From: Syntrophaceae bacterium UBA1163
GTDB lineage: Bacteria; Desulfobacterota; BSN033; UBA1163
NCBI GenBank assembly: GCA_002311635.1
Contig: DBZJ01000095.1
Location: 1-10,423, forward strand
Length of the DNA: 10,423 bases
Reading direction: 5' to 3'
Shown here piece by piece: positions 4,883 through 10,423 of this stretch (its first letter is position 1; every line of letters starts with the position of its first letter). The position numbers were made by a program, and so were the translations under genes. A model generated the notes under the pieces. It had not been told where the DNA came from. It saw only the letters and a list, made by a program, of their open reading frames with translations, and searched no databases.

Positions 4883-6241
4883 ATGAGTGAGTTCTGGGCG
4901 CAAGCAGCTGCACTGGTTTGGGGGCCTGTCACGATTGCCCTGCTGATGGGTACGGGTATATACCTCTCCTCCAGGTTGAAGTTTACCCACCTCCGCCATT
5001 TCGGGTTGGGTTGGCGATTCGCTGCACAAGGGACTGCGGTCCCGAAACAAACCCTAGGGGAAGCCCCCGTGCCACCGGGGGACATCTCACCCTGGCAGTC
5101 GATGATGACCATGCTTGCCGGAGCTATCGGAAACGGCAATATCGCTGGCGTGGCCACTGCTATTGCCATAGGCGGGCCGGGCGCCATTTTCTGGATGTGG
5201 GCCAGCGGCCTCTTCGCCATGGCAACGAAATACAGCGAGGCTGTCCTGGGACTGAAGTTTCGGGAGCAGCTTCCGGATGGCAGCGTCGCTGGCGGCCCGA
5301 TGTATTACCTCAAAAACGGCGTCCGATCACCAGTGCTCGCCTGGATGTTCGCTTTCCTGGCGGGGATGGCAGCCATGACCACTGGTCCCTTGGCCCAAAC
5401 CAACTCGATGGCGCTGGTGCTCAACAGCGAATTTCACATTCCAAAGTGGCTCGTAGGGGCTGGCATCGCTATCGCTGCCTGGCTGGTTGTCATCGGAGGG
5501 ATCAAGAGTATTGCCCGTTTTGCGGAAAAGCTTGTTCCGCTGAAAGTGATCCTCTACGTCGGCGGCTCGCTCTACGTTATCCTCGCCCACGCTCACTTGC
5601 TGTCGGAGACCATTGCCCTCATCCTGAAGAGCGCCTTTACTCCGACGGCCATGATCGGCGGATTCGGCGGCGCCTCCGTGCTTCTCGCTGCCCGTCTCGG
5701 CGCAGCACGCGGGCTCTACGCGAATGAGGCAGGACTCGGAACGGCAGGTATGGCTTACGGAGCGGCCCGGAGCCGGGACCCCGTGCGCCAGGGCCTCATT
5801 GCGACAGTCGACGTGTTCATCATCACCTTCGTCACATGCACCATGACCGCGCTCGTGGTGACGATCACAGGGAAATGGTCGAGCGGAACCATGAGCACCG
5901 CCCTGGTGGCTTCCGCTTTCAACACCAGCATTCCGGTGGTTGGAGGCTGGATGGTGGCGGTGAGTTCGTTCCTTTTCGGATATTCGAATCTGGTGGGATG
6001 GTCCTACTACGGTGAGCTTTGCTTCGGATATATCTTTCGATCCAATGTCCTAAAAATCTACGCGTGGATCTATTGCGGATTGATCTTCGTGGGTGCCGTC
6101 ACCGAGGTGAAGACCGTGTGGAACTACGCCGACACCATGAACGGCCTCCAGATCTTTCCGAATCTAATCGCCCTGATCGTTCTGGCGCCCCAGGTGGCTT
6201 CAGCCACACGCAGCTACTTCAACCCCGCGACTTCGAAATGA
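4883..6241 (+). CDS. Alanine (or glycine):cation symporter, AGCS family
   Basis: The 452-residue inner-membrane protein belongs to the AGCS (alanine or glycine:cation symporter) family, which imports L- or D-alanine or glycine with Na+ or H+. The ATG at 4883 gives the usual family start (a short N-terminus, then LVWGPVTIALLMGTGIYL). An in-frame TTG at 4805 would add 26 uncharacteristic residues and overlaps leader structures. The ribosome binding site is poor (AGAGGA 14 bases upstream), so the start is uncertain. Family hallmarks are G-N-I-A-G-V (residues 85-90), GGPGAIFWMWASGLFAMATK (97-116) followed by Tyr-Ser-Glu, and GGPMYYLKNG (137-146). About ten hydrophobic segments follow, including NEAGLGTAGMAYGAA. 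The gene is visibly richer in G+C than its neighbours: one 60-base sample (5161-5220) has 38 G+C, against 31 in 841-900, which hints at different ancestry. It converges on the dipeptidase gene with only 31 bases between stops. Confidence 0.9.
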   Translation: MSEFWAQAAALVWGPVTIALLMGTGIYLSSRLKFTHLRHFGLGWRFAAQGTAVPKQTLGEAPVPPGDISPWQSMMTMLAGAIGNGNIAGVATAIAIGGPGAIFWMWASGLFAMATKYSEAVLGLKFREQLPDGSVAGGPMYYLKNGVRSPVLAWMFAFLAGMAAMTTGPLAQTNSMALVLNSEFHIPKWLVGAGIAIAAWLVVIGGIKSIARFAEKLVPLKVILYVGGSLYVILAHAHLLSETIALILKSAFTPTAMIGGFGGASVLLAARLGAARGLYANEAGLGTAGMAYGAARSRDPVRQGLIATVDVFIITFVTCTMTALVVTITGKWSSGTMSTALVASAFNTSIPVVGGWMVAVSSFLFGYSNLVGWSYYGELCFGYIFRSNVLKIYAWIYCGLIFVGAVTEVKTVWNYADTMNGLQIFPNLIALIVLAPQVASATRSYFNPATSK

Positions 6242-6272
6242 TTAGAAAGAAAAACCGCCGGACCTGTCTCCC

Positions 6273-7010
6273 CTAATTCTGATGCTTCAATAGATCTTGA
6301 AAGCGCACATCCATAATATCGAACTGCATCCAGTTCTCATCGTCGTAATGCCACCATTCTTCTGGTAAAGGGACGAATCCCGCCTTTTCCATCAGGCCCT
6401 TGAGAAGCTCTCGATTCCTGATCGCCTGAGCCGGAAGGTCTTGATAACGATGACCCGCCCTAAGGCTAAAATCATCGAACTCTGTCGGCATTTGAAGCTC
6501 CTTTCCTTGGGAATCGACAAGTGTCAGGTCGACTGCCGATGCTCGGTTGTGACGCGAACCCTTTTTTGGATTCGCCACATATCGCTCATCCGGAAGAATG
6601 GCCCAAAAGGCCCACTGGACAGACAAGGGCCTGTAACAGTCCCAGACCTTTAGACCGAGATTCATTCGCTCAAGCTCCTTCTGAACGGCATCCAGTTTGA
6701 GAGCGGTAGACTTCCTCAAAAAACACGAGTTGGAATCGTAAAGCCTCTTTTTTGTGAAATTATCCTCTGTCGCATACCTCATATCCACAATGACATGAGG
6801 GTTCACTTCCCTAATATCAATAATATCAGCCGCTCTTTCAGGCGAGTGCGCTGAGGTTTTCTCTTTCGTTTCTCCCAATGCCCTGAATGCCGTTCCGGTC
6901 GCGAGGAGAATGAAGATGACGAAGAGAACAATCAGCGGCTGTATTGCATGACGGTATTGTGTCGTCTTGGCTATTTGCTTGGCCCTGTTCATCCTTGAAT
7001 AGACCCCCAT
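6273..7010 (-). CDS. ddpX: D-alanyl-D-alanine dipeptidase (VanX/DdpX, peptidase family M15D)
   Basis: The enzyme hydrolyses free D-Ala-D-Ala to D-alanine, as a zinc metallopeptidase. The catalytic set is readable in the 245-residue form: Y-R-P with Arg127 (transition-state Arg of VanX), zinc ligands His154 and Asp161 in SRHNRASAVDLTL, and Glu218-W-W-His221 holding the catalytic base and third ligand. The family usually has Gly where Ala157 stands. Residues 22-45 are strongly hydrophobic and end before A-L-G-E, so a signal peptide or membrane anchor is likely, placing the enzyme in the periplasm as in a few family members; E. coli DdpX and VanX lack one. The start is uncertain between 7010 and the in-frame ATG at 6992; neither has an ideal site (GGAAG directly abuts the first ATG). 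No vanH or vanA homologue is in the window, so peptide salvage is more likely than resistance. Confidence 0.88.
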   Translation of the reverse strand: MGVYSRMNRAKQIAKTTQYRHAIQPLIVLFVIFILLATGTAFRALGETKEKTSAHSPERAADIIDIREVNPHVIVDMRYATEDNFTKKRLYDSNSCFLRKSTALKLDAVQKELERMNLGLKVWDCYRPLSVQWAFWAILPDERYVANPKKGSRHNRASAVDLTLVDSQGKELQMPTEFDDFSLRAGHRYQDLPAQAIRNRELLKGLMEKAGFVPLPEEWWHYDDENWMQFDIMDVRFQDLLKHQN

Positions 7011-7040
7011 CTTCCAAAAAGATTTTTCTCTATGGTATTC

Positions 7041-7076
7041 AAAATAGAGTCATAGGGTACTTAGTAAAGAGTCATA
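7041..7076 (-). promoter_or_regulatory. Direct repeats overlapping a candidate promoter of the dipeptidase gene
   Basis: AGAGTCATA occurs at 7046-7054 and again at 7068-7076, exactly 22 bp (two helical turns) apart, same orientation. On the minus strand TTTACT (complement of 7063-7068) and TATTTT (complement of 7041-7046), 16 bases apart, form a weak promoter whose -35 lies between the repeats. The arrangement is typical of tandem response-regulator or LuxR-type sites. Confidence 0.4.
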
Positions 7077-7095
7077 ATGAGCTGACATATTTATC

Positions 7096-7171
7096 TTAAA
7101 ATCTCCCCTAGCCCCTCTTTACCAAAGAGGGGGATGCCTCCCTTTTGTAAAGGGAGGGGGGAGGGATTTAA
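7096..7171. repeat. Double-hairpin dispersed repeat (REP/MITE-like element)
   Basis: Two nine-bp perfect hairpins lie side by side: CCCCTCTTT (7112-7120) with AAAGAGGGG (7124-7132), and CCTCCCTTT (7137-7145) with AAAGGGAGG (7149-7157), each with a 3-base loop. The outer arms TTAAAATCTCCCC (7096-7108) and GGGGAGGGATTTAA (7158-7171) are near-complementary, so the whole 76 bp can fold as a three-way junction. I recall elements of this design repeated many times in Desulfobacterota and related genomes. It lies between the dipeptidase and L,D-transpeptidase genes and may stop or stabilise transcripts. Confidence 0.7.
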
Positions 7172-7223
7172 TCTCCGGCTTCTATTCAATTACGGACTGA
7201 CTGATCAATCGACCGAAACATGA

Positions 7224-7982
7224 TTAAGGAGACCTCATTGCGCGAAGTTCGGATTCTGTCCCCATGATGATCAACGGTTTCTTAGCAGGATCGAGCCATC
7301 CAAGAATTTTCAAAATCATCTCCTCGGACATAGCCACGCAGCCAAGAGTTGAGTCCCCGTCATTCCATACGTGTAAAAAGATCGCACTTCCCTTTCCTTT
7401 CACAATAGGGTGCATATTGTATTCAATCACTACTCCATACTTGTACTGGTCGTCATCTCTCTTCATCTTTTCCCAAGACGCTGCTCTGGGTTCACCCTCG
7501 ACCCATTGGTTGTAATCTTCTGAATTGACATCATCCACCCAGAAATCATCATCTATTGCCTGCCGGTATGGCATCTTGGTCTCAACCGAAGGATCGTACC
7601 CGAAAGCGAATCCCAAAGGGAAAATGCCGGTCGGGGACTTACCGTCACCCTCTCTCTTTTCGCCAACGGCAGCAAATCCCATCTCTCCGATCGATCCGGT
7701 AAACACGGGAAAGACGAGGTGCCAAACACCATTGGTTCTCTCCACGGCATGAATGGTGACGAAAACCGACGCGGAGTCTCGATTGGTCGCAAAGATGATT
7801 TGCTCGGATCCCCCTATTTGTGTGGTATGGCGTGAAATAAATTTTTTGGTGAAGCGGTTCATGTCAGTCGACGGAACACTTCCTTTAGCGCTGTAAATTG
7901 CGCAGGAGAATAAGACAGGAAGGATCGTCATGAAGAATAGAAAGAGAGTTGACTTTAGCTTGAAAGGGCCTGGTTTCAACAT
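7224..7982 (-). CDS. L,D-transpeptidase (YkuD domain) lipoprotein
   Basis: The 252-residue protein starts at an ATG preceded by AGAGGA on the minus strand. Residues 1-27 form a lipoprotein signal (Lys-rich start, hydrophobic core, LFSC with Cys27). The YkuD fold follows: GDGKSPTGIFPLGFAFGYD (112-130), a WVDDVNSEDYNQW segment (148-160), Y-K-Y-G-V-V-I-E-Y-N (180-189), then the catalytic end G-K-G-S-A-I-F-L-H204-V-W and S-T-L-G-Cys215-V-A-M. His204 and Cys215 are the nucleophile pair. Position 217 is Ala where classical YkuD enzymes have Arg or Asn; this is common in the COG3786-like branch it resembles. Family members make 3-3 crosslinks or attach or release proteins on peptidoglycan in the periplasm, acting on tetrapeptides and so not needing D-Ala-D-Ala. 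It lies upstream of the dipeptidase gene on the same strand, but 213 bases and a repeat element separate them. Confidence 0.88.
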   Translation of the reverse strand: MLKPGPFKLKSTLFLFFMTILPVLFSCAIYSAKGSVPSTDMNRFTKKFISRHTTQIGGSEQIIFATNRDSASVFVTIHAVERTNGVWHLVFPVFTGSIGEMGFAAVGEKREGDGKSPTGIFPLGFAFGYDPSVETKMPYRQAIDDDFWVDDVNSEDYNQWVEGEPRAASWEKMKRDDDQYKYGVVIEYNMHPIVKGKGSAIFLHVWNDGDSTLGCVAMSEEMILKILGWLDPAKKPLIIMGTESELRAMRSP

Positions 7983-8099
7983 TTTCCTCTTTTAATGGAT
8001 TCTTTTTTACAATAACAGCAATGAAATCTTAAAGTCCAGCTTTTTTAGTCGGAGAGGTTGTCAAATTAGGCAGAAGGGGCTGAGGCAAACTTTCCAACG

Positions 8100-8138
8100 A
8101 AGTTGAAAACTTTTCCTTAACACGGAACTTTTTTCCGT
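8100..8138 (+). promoter_or_regulatory. Two short inverted repeats upstream of the secreted-protein gene
   Basis: AAGTT (8100-8104) faces AACTT (8108-8112) across GAA, and ACGGAA (8122-8127) faces TTCCGT (8133-8138) across five bases. They lie 48-86 bases before the start codon at 8186. TATTAA or TTAAAT around 8149-8155 could be a -10, but I see no good -35. The function is unproven: operators or leader stems. Confidence 0.25.
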
Positions 8139-8185
8139 TCGGGTTGTCTATTAAATCAAAAGGCACTCAAAAAGGAGGTAATCTT

Positions 8186-8998
8186 ATGAGACGAATTGCT
8201 TTTATGGTGATACTGTTTATCAGTTTGGCCACTCCGACACTTGGATGGGCGCATTTTGGGAAGAACGATGTCGTCGATGTGAGGATTGTCTCGGATAATG
8301 GGAAGGCGTTTCCGAAATACGAGACCTTTCTACGTGGCCACCGGGAAGGGGAGCATTACTATCTTGAGGCAGGCAAGGGACAGAGATACTCTATTCAGAT
8401 TACGAATAAGTCGGACAGGCGTATTGGCGTCGTCATCGCCGTGGACGGGAGAAACATTATTGACGGCAAGAAATCAGATCTCCTCCGGAATGAAAGAATG
8501 TATATCATCGGGCCTTATGGTACCAATACCTTTGAAGGGTGGCGAACTGGCATGGACAGGACGAACAGGTTCTACTTTGCCGAGCAGTCCGATTCCTATG
8601 CCGAGAAAGTATTTGCCGATGCCTCAGCCATGGGGACTATTGCACTTGCTGTCTATAGAGAAAAGATAGCCCAAATCACCCCCCGTTCCGATATGTCACT
8701 TCCAAAAAAAGAAGCGCCTGCCGCACGAGCCCCTTCGGCTTCAAGCGAGAGTCGTCCCGCCGGCAAATATAAACTGGAAGAGAGGGAACAAGCTGGCACC
8801 GGATTTGGAGAGACAACCTACTCACCCTCCTACTTAGTACAATTTGATCCTGACCGTACCATTGCGGAAAAAATCGTTCTCAAATACGAGTGGCGATCAG
8901 AGCTTTGCCGAAAAGGAATTATCTCATGCGGTCCGAAAAACAGATTCTGGCCCGATGATTTTGAATTTGATCCGATCCCCAAGGATTTTAACGGATGA
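8186..8998 (+). CDS. Secreted protein of unknown function with a VDGxNxIDG beta-domain
   Basis: The 270-residue protein starts at the ATG preceded by AAAGGAGGT (8171-8179, 6-base spacing); the upstream in-frame ATG at 8144 lies before that site and is rejected. Residues 1-22 are a classical Sec signal ending L-G-W-A before His-Phe. Residues 28-160 resemble a conserved family of exported proteins marked by a Y-x-I-x-x-x-N-x-S/T strand, AVDGRNIIDG (85-94), a GPYGTNTFEGWRTG turn (109-122), F-Y-F and D-S-Y-A-E (136-140) and a final G-T-I-A-L-A-V-Y-R-E strand. A Pro/Ala/Ser linker (173-193) leads to a C-terminal module: GTGFGETTYSPSY, then L-K-Y-E-W-R-S-E-L-C and a second Cys (Cys241, Cys248) that could form a disulfide. 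I know the family only as uncharacterised. It is a single gene on the plus strand, divergent from the L,D-transpeptidase. Confidence 0.75.
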   Translation: MRRIAFMVILFISLATPTLGWAHFGKNDVVDVRIVSDNGKAFPKYETFLRGHREGEHYYLEAGKGQRYSIQITNKSDRRIGVVIAVDGRNIIDGKKSDLLRNERMYIIGPYGTNTFEGWRTGMDRTNRFYFAEQSDSYAEKVFADASAMGTIALAVYREKIAQITPRSDMSLPKKEAPAARAPSASSESRPAGKYKLEEREQAGTGFGETTYSPSYLVQFDPDRTIAEKIVLKYEWRSELCRKGIISCGPKNRFWPDDFEFDPIPKDFNG

Positions 8999-9234
8999 CT
9001 AAATTGTAAAAGGAAAGGCGCGGCAAATGAGATCTTTCACTTGAATTCAGACCTGCGCGCGTGGAAAAAGAAACAACTCTATCCGGCATAAAAACACCGT
9101 TGTGAAGCCTTACGGTATGTTCCAAGATCCACATTTTTCTACAGTCAACAATCGAGTCTCGTCCCAGCGGCCTTTTTGCAAGAGATCACGACCGAAACGA
9201 TAATTTTCACGATCTCGCCTCATTGCCTTATCGA
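8999..9234. other. Gene-less stretch after the secreted-protein gene
   Basis: No ORF with a ribosome binding site is seen on either strand. ACCGT/ACGGT around 9101-9117 is a short weak stem without a T-run, so no clear terminator closes the 8186 gene. This is the first part of a roughly 570-base gap whose second part is the RNA-like region. Confidence 0.5.
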
Positions 9235-9267
9235 TTGACAAGAGACATTTCAGTGACCATCTTTAAA
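9235..9267 (+). promoter_or_regulatory. Candidate promoter of the dedA leader region
   Basis: TTGACA (9235-9240) is a consensus -35. The best -10 at 17 bases is CATCTT (9258-9263), which is poor; TTTAAA (9262-9267) is better in sequence but 21 bases away. A transcript from here would carry a leader of roughly 290 bases before dedA. Confidence 0.35.
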
Positions 9268-9269
9268 TC

Positions 9270-9500
9270 AAAGGGCAGGGCTGAAAAAAAAACCTTGTCC
9301 ACGCGAGCAGGACGGAAAAGGAGAAGTGCCTTGCACAAACGGGGCTGAGTTCTCGCACCGGGTTCCGTAAACTAAGATCGGCTGAGTTGACGCATAGATG
9401 CCGAAGGTCGGCCTGTAAGGAGACCCGAGGACAAACAACGTGTGTCCGAGAGTGGAGGAGAAGCCTCATACCCCATGTGTAGCGTTACATCGGGGGGAGG
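9270..9500 (+). ncRNA. Candidate structured RNA or leader RNA, unidentified
   Basis: This non-coding stretch shows successive hairpins: GCCGA/TCGGC (9400-9412), GGACA/TGTCC (9429-9447), GAGG/CCTC (9455-9467), and CCCCATGT with ACAT plus GGGG, one bulged base (9471-9495). The sequence is purine-rich with unpaired GAG, AAGG and GTAAGGAGACC-like motifs, as in folded RNAs. It follows a TTGACA element and precedes dedA. It does not match tmRNA, RNase P, cobalamin or c-di-GMP riboswitch cores that I can recall. A group II intron or mobile-element remnant is possible; no reverse transcriptase is present. Confidence 0.3.
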
Positions 9501-9566
9501 GTACTTTACTTAAAATCGCTCGGTTCTACGAAGACTTAGGATTTTGGCGTTCCCGAAATAGGTTAT

Positions 9567-10169
9567 ATGTCTTATCTCATAACCAATTATCCATACGCAG
9601 GGATTTCTCTTACTCTCATCCTCGGGGGTATTGGATTACCATTTCCAGAAGACGCCACCCTTTTACTGTGCGGGTTTTTAATTGCCCACGGCACCATCAA
9701 GCTGTTCCCTGCGTTTTTGATCGTATTTCCTCTTCTATTGATCACCGATTTCTTTGTCTTTCTTGTTGGGAAAAAATACGGAACGATGCTGGTTCAACAT
9801 CAGAGATTCCGCAAGTTGATCTCACCAGAAAAACTTTTGAGACTTGAGCAGAAATTTAAGACAAGAGGAGCTTGGGTCGTTCTTTTTGGGAGACACATTC
9901 TAGGATTAAAAACACAGTTACTCCTTTTGGCGGGAGTAATGAAGATGTCTATAACAAAGTTTCTTATCGTGGATGGAGCCACAGCATTATTAACTGTTGC
10001 CCTATTTTGGGGGGGGATAGGTCTTTTAGGCGAAGGACGTATCGAGATGTTCAAGACGGAGGCGACGAAAATCGGGCATATTGCAATAGTCGTATTCCTG
10101 ATAGTGCTCGCGGGTTGGGTCTGTTATAAGTTCCAAAAAAAGAGAGTTAAAAAAATAATTTCTTATTAA
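9567..10169 (+). CDS. DedA-family (VTT domain) inner-membrane protein
   Basis: The 200-residue protein is mostly hydrophobic, with membrane segments near residues 10-40, 45-70, 115-150 and 165-190. The family's conserved region near the start is present: G-L-P-F-P-E-D-A-T-L-L-L-C-G-F (23-37), the re-entrant loop with Pro25, Pro27 and Glu28. The second signature, usually F-x-R-x-x-P-G-x-R, appears as F-G-R109-H-I-L-G113-L-K: the Arg and Gly are kept, while Pro is Leu and the last Arg is Lys. DedA proteins act in lipid handling; some recycle undecaprenyl phosphate across the inner membrane, others affect proton motive force and drug tolerance. The ATG start has only a weak AGG upstream. A 22-base gap to the next gene suggests one transcript. 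Confidence 0.85.
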   Translation: MSYLITNYPYAGISLTLILGGIGLPFPEDATLLLCGFLIAHGTIKLFPAFLIVFPLLLITDFFVFLVGKKYGTMLVQHQRFRKLISPEKLLRLEQKFKTRGAWVVLFGRHILGLKTQLLLLAGVMKMSITKFLIVDGATALLTVALFWGGIGLLGEGRIEMFKTEATKIGHIAIVVFLIVLAGWVCYKFQKKRVKKIISY

Positions 10170-10191
10170 ATCACAAGTGGGAGGATAGTGT

Positions 10192-10423
10192 ATGAGATCA
10201 TCGGTGACTGTGTTACTGTTAGTAGTCATCTTATTAAGTTCTTTTCCACAGTCGGTTTTTGCCGACAACGCCGGTCATCTTTTCTTCATTGAGCGGAACA
10301 AGAACAAACATCTTGTTCAGTATGACATCCGCCTCACGGAGAATAGAGACCTTTCTGATTTAAGGCCCGTTAACGCTTACTGGATTTTAGAGAATGGCAG
10401 GCGTGAGGAACTTAATTCGATTG
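10192..10423 (+). CDS. Start of a DUF4833-like secreted protein, cut by the window edge
   Basis: The ATG at 10192 is preceded by GGGAGGA (10179-10185, 6-base spacing), and 77 codons are visible before the window ends. Residues 1-25 form a Sec signal (hydrophobic VTVLLLVVILLSS, then S-V-F-A before Asp-Asn). The mature start reads HLFFIERNKNKHLVQYDIRL, then N-A-Y-W-I-L, which matches the opening of DUF4833 proteins as I recall them: an F-x-I-E-R-x-x-N-K-N-x-V-x-Y strand and an x-Y-W-I strand. The function of that family is not established; it is periplasmic or cell-surface. It lies 22 bases after dedA and is probably co-transcribed with it. Confidence 0.75.
   Translation, partial: MRSSVTVLLLVVILLSSFPQSVFADNAGHLFFIERNKNKHLVQYDIRLTENRDLSDLRPVNAYWILENGRREELNSI

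Noticed and set aside
4840..5220. A 126-codon minus ORF over the symporter start
   Set aside because: Antisense to the conserved GGPGAIFWMW region, with no binding site and no family resemblance.
4918..5727. A 269-codon plus-strand ORF inside the symporter gene
   Set aside because: It lies in another frame of a clear membrane-protein gene, is Arg/His-rich and has no ribosome binding site. It is a shadow produced by high G+C.
9263..9469. A 68-codon minus ORF over the RNA-like region
   Set aside because: Cys/His/Leu-rich translation typical of antisense to structured sequence, with no binding site.
9440..9847. A 135-codon plus ORF overlapping the start of dedA
   Set aside because: It runs through the hairpin-rich region and then another frame of dedA, and its composition is not protein-like.

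Overview
The window reads as a chromosomal accessory region of a Gram-negative anaerobe or microaerophile. The support is three probable lipoproteins with lipoboxes, a rubrerythrin and a compact-cysteine iron-sulfur flavoprotein set back to back, strong AAGGAGG-type ribosome binding sites, and a double-hairpin dispersed repeat of a kind I recall from Desulfobacterota and similar groups. The taxonomic guess is weak. Base composition is moderate overall, but the alanine symporter is visibly richer in G+C.

Layout. Positions 1-530 hold no gene I can support. A consensus promoter at 531-559 drives an exported carboxymuconolactone-decarboxylase-like lipoprotein (599-1264), closed by a clear terminator (1311-1341). 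A gap with a weak hairpin and a 29-bp inverted repeat leads to a 48-residue zinc-ribbon-like protein (1672-1818). It converges on an iron-sulfur flavoprotein on the minus strand (1849-2418), which is divergent from rubrerythrin (2604-3176); the two share a 185-bp intergenic region with opposed promoters. A gap of about 560 bases ends in a sigma-54-like promoter with an inverted repeat. Next comes a lipoprotein with a C-terminal SH3b domain (3738-4592), split by an in-frame TGA at codon 85. An alanine:cation symporter follows (4883-6241), preceded by a consensus promoter, a 19-codon ORF and a hairpin. On the minus strand lie a VanX/DdpX-type D-Ala-D-Ala dipeptidase (6273-7010) and a YkuD-type L,D-transpeptidase lipoprotein (7224-7982), with a double-hairpin repeat between them. 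A secreted protein of unknown function (8186-8998) is followed by about 570 bases without a gene, where positions 9270-9500 look like structured RNA. Then come a DedA-family membrane protein (9567-10169) and the start of a DUF4833-like secreted protein (10192 to the window end).

How the genes may work together. The left part looks like oxidative-stress and redox handling (rubrerythrin, iron-sulfur flavoprotein, perhaps the CMD-fold lipoprotein). The right part has a cell-envelope theme: D-Ala-D-Ala hydrolysis, alanine uptake, D-Ala-D-Ala-independent crosslinking or wall anchoring, an SH3b lipoprotein and a DedA lipid-handling protein. No VanH or VanA ligase is in the window, so peptide turnover and D-alanine salvage fits better than glycopeptide resistance. 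The most notable anomalies are the in-frame TGA in the SH3b lipoprotein, the possible structured RNA upstream of dedA, and several repeat-flanked promoters.
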